Source: Rhizobium sp. Leaf262
GTDB taxonomy: Bacteria; Pseudomonadota; Alphaproteobacteria; Rhizobiales; Rhizobiaceae
Length of the DNA stretch: 64,000 nt
Assembly: GCF_001422245.1 (NCBI RefSeq)
Contig: NZ_LMMM01000018.1
Location: 427,202-491,201, forward strand
Direction of reading: 5' to 3'
This document shows positions 45,141 through 53,805 of this stretch, in pieces (position 1 is the stretch's first letter; each line of letters begins with the position of its first letter). A program made the translations under genes and the position numbers. Under the pieces are notes generated by a model that was not told the origin of the DNA, did no database searches, and saw only the letters and a program-made list of their open reading frames with translations.

Positions 45141-45838
45141 CCGGAGCGGTCTAGTTTCGCGAGACATCCGTCCAGAATACCCCGCCAGGCGGTCGGTATG
45201 CCAAGACCAGTGGACGTTGAACCTACGGAGAACGCAGGACTGCATATGGATCGCCTATACGGTTTTTCTCACGACACCTGATAAATCCTCGTTAGCTAGT
45301 CGCATCGACACCTCCTTTCTTCGCCTGCCGCTTCGGGCGTGTTTTCGACGTTCTATCGAGCGACTGACTGGAAGATAACGCAGCATTGTCGACACCATAA
45401 GCGGGACAAATGTGGATGGGGCATTGCGAAAAGAGGGATAAATCTTAGGATTGGTCCCACCGGATCAGCGCGGTCCTCGTGGTTACTGTTCGCGACCAGT
45501 CCGGGAAGCCGCCTATGATCTCGGTGTGGTCATAGGCTTGAGCAATGCCATCGCCAAGCTGAAGAAGCGCGCTACCATAATTGATCAAGAGTACCATCTG
45601 GAGCGGATTGCTCGCCAATTCACGAACTTCGCTTAGAAGGTTTTCTGGTAGTGATGGACAACCGCGACGACGCCCTGCCCCAGCTGTAATTTTAAGTCAG
45701 TCGTCTGGCACGCTGCATATTGATGCGATTACCATGTCACCGGACGGAGGGTGCAACAAAACACAGCGCGGCATTTTTGCCGCATTGAGTGTCGCTCAAT
45801 CGGACAGTAGTATTACACATTGTCCGTCGAGGGGTAGG
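45141..45838. other. about 700 bases without a recognised gene
   Basis: Only short frames occur (for example 45451-45636, starting at TTG without a ribosome site). No transposase motif was recognised. The last 60 bases contain GAGGGG before the next gene. Confidence 0.35.
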
Positions 45839-46234
45839 ATGAGCGACCAACTAAGATCGGTTAGATATTGCATGGTGCGCTTCCTCTGCGCCATTGCAAT
45901 TCTATTTATCGGCCTCGCTCATAAAATTCCCGATGTTGGCGGTTGCTCGATTCCGCTCAACGAACTAGCCCAATACACTCTTCCCGACGGAACCGTGCCC
46001 ATCCTATGTCTGCCATCTGACGTCGATCGTAAAAGCCACGACAGACACGGATCCAAGGCGGGTTGCGAGACATGCCGGCTTAGTGCTCATATTCTGTTGC
46101 CGACCCCGTCCGACGCGGTGGGGCTGAGGCTTCTTCGCGGCCCCGACCGCGCTACCCCTCTCCGCAAAGAAGCGCTCTATCGGCAACTTGTCCCACCTAA
46201 CACCGCGCCGCGAGGCCCACCGATTTTTTCCTGA
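45839..46234 (+). CDS. small exported/membrane protein, DUF2946-like (first of two)
   Basis: A 131-residue protein. One hydrophobic segment (VRFLCAIAILFIGLAHK, residues 12-30) is followed by a polar part with IPLNELAQYTLPDGTVPILC and a CETC motif (GCETCRLSAH, near residue 82), then a proline-rich end. The arrangement (N-terminal helix, dicysteine motif, short length) resembles DUF2946, whose members often lie near copper genes. The start follows GAGGGGTAGG. It is 69 nt upstream of a second protein of the same layout. Confidence 0.65.
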   Translation: MSDQLRSVRYCMVRFLCAIAILFIGLAHKIPDVGGCSIPLNELAQYTLPDGTVPILCLPSDVDRKSHDRHGSKAGCETCRLSAHILLPTPSDAVGLRLLRGPDRATPLRKEALYRQLVPPNTAPRGPPIFS

Positions 46235-46303
46235 CGTTTCCGCAGATGCGCCAGCCAAACCAAATTGTGGTAGCGCGCGAAATGATGCTCTCAGGAAACC
46301 TTT

Positions 46304-46735
46304 ATGTCCGATCTGAAATTCGGCAAAGAGCGTACGGGTTCGCTTTCGCGATCATTATCCCTCCGCTATCAATTCATCCGCGCTGTCGTGCTTTGCCTAT
46401 CGATCGCGCTTGCAATGCAGCTCACCATCGTTCCGGGCTTATCCACATCCATCCTGGTGTCGAGCGAGCTGGTGGATGCATTCGGTAACCCGATCTGTAG
46501 CATCGGTGGCGTCGACCGTAGCCCCGATGGTTCAGAGACCAACAGACACCTCGCTTGCTGCATTCTCTGCATTGTTCTTCTTCAGCTCCCGGATGCTCAC
46601 GCACCGGGTGGGTCAGAGGCAATCCTTCGCCCACTTAACTCAAACTCCAGAATGCCGAGCACATGCCAAGCGACACCCCTTGCCGGTCTCAAGCATACAC
46701 CCGTATGGCCGCGCGCTCCTCCCTCACATACCTGA
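46304..46735 (+). CDS. small exported/membrane protein, DUF2946-like (second of two)
   Basis: A 143-residue protein with one long hydrophobic stretch (FIRAVVLCLSIALAMQLTIV) and, near residue 85, the cysteine motif LACCILCIVLL. The order of parts repeats that of the gene at 45839, although the sequences differ. The upstream sequence AGGAAACCTTT may serve as a weak ribosome site. The function is unknown; metal handling is a guess from the family. Confidence 0.55.
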   Translation: MSDLKFGKERTGSLSRSLSLRYQFIRAVVLCLSIALAMQLTIVPGLSTSILVSSELVDAFGNPICSIGGVDRSPDGSETNRHLACCILCIVLLQLPDAHAPGGSEAILRPLNSNSRMPSTCQATPLAGLKHTPVWPRAPPSHT

Positions 46736-46865
46736 TTGCCGCGAAATTTAACGACGCTCTTATCTCGGACGGCAACTCTGCCTCCAACAACTAACCCGCG
46801 ATAGCGTCAAATCGATAAATCAACAACTCTGGCGCCACCCTCGGCTGCCAAAATGGAGAAATGCA

Positions 46866-47615
46866 ATGTTGAAAACGACAATTCTAAGCCTTAGCTTAAT
46901 CCTTTCAGTTGGCAGTGTTTTTGCTCAAAACGCCCCATCAAATGCGAATGGAACGATGAACCAGACCAGCAGCCAAACCGAACCCGCAAAAGACAGAACA
47001 AAGACGATCGGGATTGTATTGTTCCCTGAATTTGAAACGCTTGACGTTTTCGGACCAGTCCAGATGTGGGGACGCTTGCCCGACTACAAAGTCGTTTTTG
47101 TCGCTGAGAAGGCAGGCCCGGTTCGTTCCGCGCAGGGACTAGATTCGGTCGCGTCCTACTCATTTGCGAACGCGCCGCAATTTGACATCGTTATGGTCCC
47201 CGGCGGTGGCGGAACTCGCAAAGAAGTGAGCAACCAGGCTATGCTCGACTTCGTTCGCAAGCAGGATCAGGGCACTGAGCTCACGACGTCTGTGTGCACC
47301 GGAGCTGCGATCCTGGCTAAAGCTGGCCTTCTGGATGGACGCAAGGCGACGACCAATAAACTCGCCTGGAAATGGGCCACAAGCCAAAGTGGCAAAGTAG
47401 AATGGGTAGGCCACGCCCGATGGGTCGAAGACGGAAAGTACATCACATCATCGGGCGTATCCGCAGGCACCGATATGTCTCTAGCGATCGTCGAGAAGGT
47501 CTACGGGCGTGAGGCCGCCGAGCGTCGCGCCAAAGGTGCTGAATATATCTGGAGTGACGATCCGAACAATGACCCCTTCGCAATCGAGATATCTAAAACG
47601 GACCCGAACGACTAA
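46866..47615 (+). CDS. exported DJ-1/PfpI-family protein
   Basis: A 249-residue protein with a signal peptide (cleavage after VFA near residue 20) and a Ser/Thr/Gln-rich linker, followed by a DJ-1/PfpI domain from residue 45 (TIGIVLFPEFETLDVFGPVQ). The nucleophile elbow is TSVCTGAAILAKAGLLDGRKATTN (Cys near residue 143). The domain is of the isonitrile hydratase/GATase1-like type, which is normally cytosolic, so export is notable. A hairpin follows the gene. Confidence 0.85.
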   Translation: MLKTTILSLSLILSVGSVFAQNAPSNANGTMNQTSSQTEPAKDRTKTIGIVLFPEFETLDVFGPVQMWGRLPDYKVVFVAEKAGPVRSAQGLDSVASYSFANAPQFDIVMVPGGGGTRKEVSNQAMLDFVRKQDQGTELTTSVCTGAAILAKAGLLDGRKATTNKLAWKWATSQSGKVEWVGHARWVEDGKYITSSGVSAGTDMSLAIVEKVYGREAAERRAKGAEYIWSDDPNNDPFAIEISKTDPND

Positions 47616-47660
47616 CGTAGCGCATTTTGTTAGCCCATTGTACTGCTAACAAACAAGCCT

Positions 47661-47685
47661 CGCCCCGACTACTTGGGTCGGGGTG
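47661..47685 (+). terminator. hairpin after the DJ-1/PfpI gene
   Basis: CGCCCCGAC pairs with GTCGGGGTG (one G-T pair) with a short loop and is followed by CCCGCTTTAAAA. It lies between convergent genes. Confidence 0.5.
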
Positions 47686-47759
47686 CCCGCTTTAAAACAA
47701 TGTGATCGGCGTTGTTCAACCCGCCGTAAGCGCAGCGTAGCTGACGCAAATTAGCCCGC

Positions 47760-48671
47760 TTAGGTTGGCGAAAGCCGTCCGGCTGCGAAGTCACGCGCAA
47801 CCGCGATAAAGGCCTGGAAGGCCGCGGAGGAATTGCGCCGATTGTAGTAATAGAGGCACAACGGCGCAAGAGGTGGCGTCCAGTCGTCGAGAATGCGTAC
47901 AAGCCGTCCTGTAGCGAAGTCATCCCTCACATCGGCTTCCATGAAATAGCCGATCCCCACGCCGTTCGTCACCGCAATCCGCGCCAGGGATGCTTCGTCA
48001 AGAGTGATAGGCCCCTCGACGTCGAGTTGCAGTTGTTCGCCATCCTTCTCGAACCGCCATCGGAGCAATGTGCCGTCGGGAAGCCGCCCTCGAACGCAAG
48101 GATAGGAGAGCAGTTCCTGCGGCACTCGTGGGACAGCCCTTTCTTCGAAAAAGGCTGGCGATGCGGCAATCGCCATGCGTCTCATTTTGCCGAGCGGAAT
48201 GGCGATTGCGTCGCTCGGCACAAAATCCGCGCTTCGGATCCCCAGATCAAAGCCCGTCGCCACGACATCGACGAGGCGGCCTTCCGTGACGATATCGATA
48301 TGGACCTGCGGATAGCGCTGCAAATAGCTCAAAACCAGCGGCGCCATGATTTCGCGCGCTGCAGTAGCGAAGGCATTGATCCGCAGTATGCCAGAAGGTG
48401 TCTCCTGCTGGGAGCGCGCCGTGTTCATGGCTTTCTGGATACCCTCAAGCGATGGTTTAACCTGTGCCACGAATATGCGTCCCGCATAGGTAAGGGAAAC
48501 ACTTCGCGTTGTACGATTGAATAATCGCACGTCAAGCTGGCGCTCTAACTTGCCCACCGCATTGCTGATGGCCGTCGTCGATATGCCAAGATCGGTAGCT
48601 GCGGCTCGGAACGAGCCACACCTAACGATGGCGAGAACAGCCTCAAGCTCAATCAGCGAATGACGCGTCAT
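47760..48671 (-). CDS. LysR-family regulator
   Basis: A 303-residue LTTR. The HTH is [55 protein letters not shown] (residues 6-60). The effector domain contains [20 protein letters not shown] and [22 protein letters not shown]. It is divergent from the NTF2-like/SDR pair starting at 48768, with 96 nt between, and probably controls them. Confidence 0.92.
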   Translation of the reverse strand: MTRHSLIELEAVLAIVRCGSFRAAATDLGISTTAISNAVGKLERQLDVRLFNRTTRSVSLTYAGRIFVAQVKPSLEGIQKAMNTARSQQETPSGILRINAFATAAREIMAPLVLSYLQRYPQVHIDIVTEGRLVDVVATGFDLGIRSADFVPSDAIAIPLGKMRRMAIAASPAFFEERAVPRVPQELLSYPCVRGRLPDGTLLRWRFEKDGEQLQLDVEGPITLDEASLARIAVTNGVGIGYFMEADVRDDFATGRLVRILDDWTPPLAPLCLYYYNRRNSSAAFQAFIAVARDFAAGRLSPT

Positions 48672-48767
48672 TGTCCCGCTTTCCGTGATACCTCATGGCG
48701 ATTTATCTTGCTTATCAGGCGAAAAGTCCACCGCTAAATTGGCGTCATCACCACCCAGGAGATGAAC

Positions 48768-49097
48768 ATGTCACTGAACCTACCCAAACCGATCGCCGAA
48801 TATATTGAAGCGAATGCCCATCTCGATCTCGAGGGCATGATGAAGCACTTCTCCGAAAACGCCATCTTTATCGACAACGGCAAGCGCTACGAGGGGCCGA
48901 CTGAGATCCGCAAGTTGCTCAGGGACGAAGCGATCGCGGTGAAGGCGATCTTCGAGCCCGAAACCTCTCGGGAAGAAGAGGGCAAGGTCGTGCTCGAGGG
49001 TCCCGCTCATGGTGAATTCCCCGGCAGCCCACTCCGCTTCACCTATCGCTTCACGCTGGCAAATGACGCCATCAAAGTTCTGGAGACCACGATATGA
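48768..49097 (+). CDS. NTF2-like (SnoaL-type) protein
   Basis: A 109-residue NTF2-fold protein (ANAHLDLEGMMKHFSENAIFIDNGKRYEGPTEIRKLL). The ATG at 48768 is 7 nt after AGGAG; the ATG at 48762 would be too close to that site. The stop overlaps the next gene by 4 nt (ATGA). This is the second case in the window of an SDR paired with an NTF2-like protein (compare 41029/41976). Confidence 0.88.
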   Translation: MSLNLPKPIAEYIEANAHLDLEGMMKHFSENAIFIDNGKRYEGPTEIRKLLRDEAIAVKAIFEPETSREEEGKVVLEGPAHGEFPGSPLRFTYRFTLANDAIKVLETTI

Positions 49098-49882
49098 GCA
49101 TTCAGGCAGATCCCAACGAGTTCGCCGGCAAGCGCGTCCTCATAAGCGGCGGCACCAAAGGTCTGGGCCGCGCAACAGTTCAGCGGTTTCTCGCCGGTGG
49201 CGCTCGCGTCGTCACGGCCGCCCGCACGATCAAGGATCGGATCGAGGGCGTTGAATATGTTCAGGCGGACCTGACCAATGCGGAAGGTAGCGAAGCCCTA
49301 GCCAAGGTCGCACTTGAGCGGCTGGGCGGCATCGACATTCTTGCCCATGTTATCGGCGGCTCGGCCTCGCCGGCAGGTGGCTTCGCCGCGCTGACGGATG
49401 ACCACTGGCTCGCCGAACTGAACCTTAACTTGCTGGCGACCGTCCGTCTCGATCGCCTGATGATCCCGCAGATGCTTGAACGGGGCAAGGGCACTGTGGT
49501 CCATGTCACCTCCATTCAGTCCGTCCTTCCGCTGCCCGAGTCCACGACAGGTTATGCTTCCGCAAAGGCCGCATTGCGGACCTATAGCAAGTCGATCTCG
49601 AAAGAACTCGGTCCCAAGGGCGTGCGGGTCAACTCCGTCTCTCCCGGCTGGATTATGACTGATGCTACTCAAGACTTTCTCGAAATGTTGCGGAAAGCCA
49701 ATGGCGGCACGATCGAGGACGCGCGGCAGTCCGTGCTCGATGTCTTGGGCGGGATCTCTATCGGGCGGGGAGCTGAACCAGAAGAGGTGGCCGACCTCAT
49801 CGCCTACCTCGCATCCGACCGGGCTGCTGCAATCCACGGCGCCGAGTTTGTCATCGATGGCGGGACTATCCGAACTGTCTAA
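49094..49882 (+). CDS. short-chain dehydrogenase/reductase
   Basis: A 262-residue classical SDR: SGGTKGLGRATVQRF (near residue 18), VIGGS in place of NNAG, catalytic Ser in VTSIQS and YASAK, and the C-terminus EFVIDGGTIRTV. It is translationally coupled to the NTF2-like gene. The LysR gene across the divergent region is the likely regulator. Confidence 0.9.
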   Translation: MSIQADPNEFAGKRVLISGGTKGLGRATVQRFLAGGARVVTAARTIKDRIEGVEYVQADLTNAEGSEALAKVALERLGGIDILAHVIGGSASPAGGFAALTDDHWLAELNLNLLATVRLDRLMIPQMLERGKGTVVHVTSIQSVLPLPESTTGYASAKAALRTYSKSISKELGPKGVRVNSVSPGWIMTDATQDFLEMLRKANGGTIEDARQSVLDVLGGISIGRGAEPEEVADLIAYLASDRAAAIHGAEFVIDGGTIRTV

Positions 49883-49890
49883 GGGTGCGA

Positions 49891-49920
49891 CCCGGCATTC
49901 GCGCGAGAGCGGATGCCGGG
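49891..49920 (+). terminator. hairpin after the SDR gene
   Basis: CCCGGCATTCGC pairs with GCGGATGCCGGG (one mismatch) around GCGAGA, 8 nt after the stop. There is no strong T-tract. Confidence 0.6.
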
Positions 49921-50013
49921 AACTAGCTGTTGCCTGACCATGGGAAAGCCGTCACGGATTGCTACTTGGAGCAGTTGGCAATGATCGGCGGTGATCGAAA
50001 GAAAGCCTTAACA

Positions 50014-50595
50014 ATGCTTAAAACTTCATCCTGCGAGCGGTGCAGTTGGGCTCAAGATGATCCGATGATGCGGGAATATCATGATGCCGAATGGGGCGTA
50101 CCGCAGCGAGATCCGCGCATGCTGTGGGAAATGCTCATGCTAGAGGGATTCCAGGCAGGACTTTCCTGGAGCATCATCCTTCGCAAGCGGGGTGCTTTTA
50201 GGACCGCCTTCGCAGATTTTGATCCAGCCAAGGTCGCTATTTTTGACGAGCGAGATATTATGCGCTTGATGGCGGACCCTGGCATCGTACGCGCGCGGGC
50301 CAAAATCGAAGCCACGATCAAGGGCGCACAGATCTACTGCGAGATGCAGGATCGCGGCGAGGATTTCTCGGAATTCTGCTGGTCTTTCACGAACGGCATT
50401 CCTGTTCTAGGTGACGGGAAAAGCTGGGTTGCGACCACGACCCTCTCCGAGACGATCTCTGAGGAATTGAAGCGGCGCGGTTTCAAATTTGTCGGCCCTA
50501 CGATCACCTACGCATGGATGCAGGCGGTCGGCATCGTCAACGATCACTCTCTTAGCTGCTTTCGACGTCATGCACAGCCCGAAAGTTGGCGCTAA
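50014..50595 (+). CDS. tag: DNA-3-methyladenine glycosylase I
   Basis: A 193-residue base-excision repair enzyme. The N-terminus CERCSWAQDDPMMREYHDAEWGVPQRDPRMLWEMLMLEGFQAGLSW is diagnostic, with zinc-binding Cys in C..C.W and a His/Cys pair near the end (NDHSLSCFRRH). The start may be 50014 or the in-frame ATG at 49981, which has GGAG 9 nt upstream. It is unrelated in function to the neighbouring oxidoreductases. Confidence 0.93.
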   Translation: MLKTSSCERCSWAQDDPMMREYHDAEWGVPQRDPRMLWEMLMLEGFQAGLSWSIILRKRGAFRTAFADFDPAKVAIFDERDIMRLMADPGIVRARAKIEATIKGAQIYCEMQDRGEDFSEFCWSFTNGIPVLGDGKSWVATTTLSETISEELKRRGFKFVGPTITYAWMQAVGIVNDHSLSCFRRHAQPESWR

Positions 50596-50789
50596 GACGA
50601 TCGTCATTCGCCAACTGCCATCGTGCGAGGCCAACCTCAATCAAATCGACGCAAGACAACAACCGCGCGCCAAAACGCTCGAGCTTCCTTCCCTGCACGC
50701 GGGCGATGGTACCGCAAAACCGACCGGCGAGCGCGCTTGGTGCGCCAGCGCTGCGCCAAGCTTTTTAATTCTTGCTAAAAGGAGCGACG

Positions 50790-51761
50790 ATGTTTGCCGT
50801 TTATGCGAAAGAAGCGAATTTCAACGACCCACTCGCCTCAGTAGTCGTCGGAGAACAACCTGATCCGGTCGTTAAAGAGGGTTGGGTGCGCGTAAAGGTA
50901 ACCCACGCCAGCCTGAACCGGCACGACGTGTTCACTCTTCGGGGAATGACTTCCCAGGAGGAGCCTATCCCTTTCCCAATGATTCTAGGCAATGATGCCG
51001 CAGGAGTGCTCGACGACGGGACGCCGGTCGTGCTCTACCCGGTGATGGGAACAGATGACTGGAAGGGCGACGAAACGATCGACCCTTACTGGCACGTTAT
51101 CAGCGAGCTCGTGCCCGGGACGATGGCCGACTATGTCGCGGTTCCGAAGCGCAACGCATTACCCATTCCTCAAGGTCTCTCTCCGCTCAACGCATCCCTG
51201 CTCAGCACGGCCTGGCTCACGGCCTATCGCTCGCTTTTTACCAAATCCCGACTGATGCCTGGCCAGTCATTGCTAGTGCAGGGAGCTTCGGGCGGCATGG
51301 CGACCGCTCTTATTCAGATGGGCAGGGCCGCTGGCTTTGAAGTGTGGGTTACAACCCGAAACGATGAAGGGGCAGCCATCGCCGAACGTCTTGGTGCAAA
51401 CAGGATATTCCGACATGGCGATGCCCTACCCCGACAAGCAGACGCGGTCGTTGATAATATCGGGACCGCAAGTTGGGAACACAGTCTCAAGTCCGTCAAA
51501 CGAGGTGGGGTCGTCGTGATCAACGGCATTACCACTGGCCACCTTGCAGAGACTAACCTGGTGCGAATTTTCGTCGAACAGATCGACATCCGCGGAACCA
51601 TTATGGGCACGCTCGAGGAAATGAAGGCCATGATGCAGTTCGTTATCGCAAACAAAATCACGCCAGAGGTCGGAGCAGTCGTTCCGATGACCGAGGCGCG
51701 TGAAGCGATCCGCAACATGATCGAGGGTCGTACCCGGGGCAAGACTGTGTTCACGCGGTGA
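50790..51761 (+). CDS. MDR-family zinc-type alcohol dehydrogenase/quinone reductase
   Basis: A 323-residue medium-chain reductase. The N-terminal GroES-like domain is VRVKVTHASLNRHDVFTLRGM...ILGNDAAGVL. The NAD(P) motif is GASGGMATALIQMGRAAG near residue 170, and DAVVDNIGTASWEHSLKSVKRGGVVVINGITTG is typical. The zinc-ligand cysteines of true alcohol dehydrogenases are missing, so it is closer to quinone oxidoreductases. The start follows AGGAGCGACG. Confidence 0.9.
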   Translation: MFAVYAKEANFNDPLASVVVGEQPDPVVKEGWVRVKVTHASLNRHDVFTLRGMTSQEEPIPFPMILGNDAAGVLDDGTPVVLYPVMGTDDWKGDETIDPYWHVISELVPGTMADYVAVPKRNALPIPQGLSPLNASLLSTAWLTAYRSLFTKSRLMPGQSLLVQGASGGMATALIQMGRAAGFEVWVTTRNDEGAAIAERLGANRIFRHGDALPRQADAVVDNIGTASWEHSLKSVKRGGVVVINGITTGHLAETNLVRIFVEQIDIRGTIMGTLEEMKAMMQFVIANKITPEVGAVVPMTEAREAIRNMIEGRTRGKTVFTR

Positions 51762-51844
51762 TAGTGCGTCGTCGACCAGCGGTAAGAGTGATACCCTCTG
51801 CAACCCAAGCCAGCGCCGGGCAGGCCAAGCGCTGATCGCATACA

Positions 51845-51868
51845 GGGGGTCAAAATTGGACACCGATA
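51845..51868 (-). repeat. inner part of IS21-like right end, separated by insertion
   Basis: It reads GGGGGTCAAAATTGGACACC plus GATA. In IS21-family ends this motif normally lies just inside the TCAATATTCAACGCC terminal repeat. Here the two are 1.6 kb apart because the IS3 element 51876-53468 lies between. Confidence 0.6.
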
Positions 51869-51875
51869 CGGGGGA

Positions 51876-53468
51876 TGCGGACGAAAACTTGGACCACCAG
51901 GAGGTAGTTCATATTTCTATGCAGACAGACTTCGTGCCGTTGAGCTTTACATCAGGCTTGGCAAGCAGGTTAAGGCGACCATTCGCCAGTTAGGTGATCC
52001 CACCAAGAATGCTCTAAAAAGCTGGTACCGCGAGTACGAGCAGCGTCGTGAACTGTGTGTTCGCTATCCGGCCCGAACGCCGAAATATTCCGATGAGCAG
52101 AAGCAGGCGGTGCTTGAGCACTACCGCACTCACGATCGCTGTATCTCTGCGACGATGCGAGCCGTGGGTTATCCCGGTCGTGGAACCTTGACGGCTTGGG
52201 TTCGAGAAGCGTTTCCGGAATTGAAGACATCCATAGTCGGTCGATCGTGGCGTCCGGCCTATCCTGAGAGTTTGAAACAGGTCGGTGTCATCGAGCTTTG
52301 CAGTGGAGAGGAAAGTGCCCAACGAGTAGCGGACCGACTGGGCGTATGCAGGCCGACGTTGTACAACTGGAAAGATCAGCTACTCGGTCATGAGGCTTCT
52401 TCATCCATGAAACGCCGCAAAGCCAACTCCAAAGCGCCACAACGTGAGGAACTCGAGCGACAGCTTGAAGCTCTACAGCGTGATGTCCGCCAGTTGCAAC
52501 TCGAACATGATCTCCTGAAGAAGGCCAATGAACTTTTAAAAAAAGGCCTGGGCGTCGATCTGCTGACCCTGAGTAATCGGGAGAAGACACAGCTAATTAA
52601 CGCCCTAAAGGAAGTTTACCGCTTGCCAGAACTGCTCGCCCAGCTACGAATTGCCCGAAGCTCATACTTTTACCACCGTATGCGCACGTGTCTGGCAGAC
52701 AAGTATGCTGCCGTCCGGCACAGCCTTGTGGAAATCTTTGGAGCAAACCGTCGTTGTTACGGCTATCGCAGGCTGCAGGCGTCACTGGCCAGGAAAAGTG
52801 TGATCATCTCGGAAAAGGTTGTCCAGCGATTGATGAAGCAGGAGTGCTTGGTCGCACCCAGACCGCGCCGACGGCGTTTCGGATCATACCTGGGAGAAAT
52901 AAGTCCAGCACCCGAGAACCTGTTCAATCGCAACTTCCATGCAAAAGCGCCGAATGTGAAGTGGCTGACAGACATTACCGAGTTCCAAATCCCGGCTGGG
53001 AAGGTACATCTTTAGCCGATCATCGACTGCTTCGATGGCATGGTCATCAGTTGGTCGATAGGAACGCAGCCAGACGCGGGGCTGGTCAATACTATGCTGC
53101 ATGCCGCTATCGAGACCGTGACATAGCGCGGAACGACCAATAGTCCATTCTGATCGCGGAGCCCATTACCGTTGGCCTGGCTGGCTCACGCGGATCAGCG
53201 ACGCGAAACTCGTTCGTTCAATGTCCCGAAAGGGCTGCTCACAAGATAACGCCGCTTGCGAGGGGTTCTTCGGCCGATTGAAAACGGAACTCTTCTATCC
53301 ACAAGACTGGAAGGCCATCACGATCGACCAGTTCGTTAGAGAAGTGGATGCCTATATCCGCTGGTACAATGAGAAGCGTATCAAAATATCGCTGGTATCA
53401 CTCAGCCCGGGCGAATATCGTAAGAGACTTGGTCTTAACCCATAAAACAGTCCAACTTTTTATCCGCA
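51876..53468 (+). mobile_element. full-length but decayed IS3-family element
   Basis: The ends TGCGGACGAAAACTTGGAC (51876-51894) and, inverted, TGCGGATAAAAAGTTGGAC (53450-53468) are imperfect terminal repeats; the length is 1593 bp. The transposase is fused orfA/orfB. It starts around 51912 (YADRLRAVELYIRLGKQVKA) without a clear ATG and has the HTH CSGEESAQRVADRLGV and the catalytic domain with WLTDITEFQIPAGKV. It is broken by stops at 53013 and 53122 and a frameshift near 53140. The C-terminal part resumes with ACEGFFGRLKTELFYPQDW and IRWYNEKRIKISL (53221-53445). It is inactive. Confidence 0.88.
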
Positions 53469-53478
53469 CCCCCACGGG

Positions 53479-53502
53479 GTCAATATTCAACGCCCATTGA
53501 CA
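53479..53502 (-). repeat. 24-bp terminal inverted repeat, right copy (IS21-like end)
   Basis: On the minus strand it begins TGTCAATGGGCG and ends TTGAATATTGAC, differing at one position from the left copy at 43650. Its outer edge cuts a methyltransferase reading frame. Confidence 0.75.
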
Positions 53503-53790
53503 TATCGATCCCGTCAAACTTGATATCGGAGCAGAGCCGCGCCGCTTCAAGCGCGATCCCCGTAACCCCGGTGCCGACCTCCAGAAAAGTGCCCTGAAAC
53601 GTTTTGCGCAATTTCGGTTGTGCCTTGGCTACGGACTGGATGCGGGTGAAAACGCTTTTGGACGCACGACCACGTTTGAGGCGGATGGAACATGTGTCAG
53701 AGTTCTCAAGACAACTGTGAACGAGGATTGCTTTCTGGGGTAATACGAACGCGCCTTTGCGCCCCGTAACCGAAAAAGCTTACTTCTAAG
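53503..53790 (-). pseudogene. SAM-dependent methyltransferase fragment
   Basis: The minus strand reads ILVHSCLENSDTCSIRLKRG, TFQGTFLEVGTGVTGIALEA and SDIKFDGIDMS. EVGTGVTGIALEAA is a class I methyltransferase motif I and DGIDMS the following acidic loop. The frame stops where the 24-bp repeat begins, and no start codon is present upstream. Both ends are lost. Confidence 0.65.
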
Positions 53791-53805
53791 ACGCGGAGGT
53801 CCTAC

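Noticed and set aside
45451-45636. 61-codon plus-strand frame
   Set aside because: It starts at TTG with no ribosome site; the product is not recognised.
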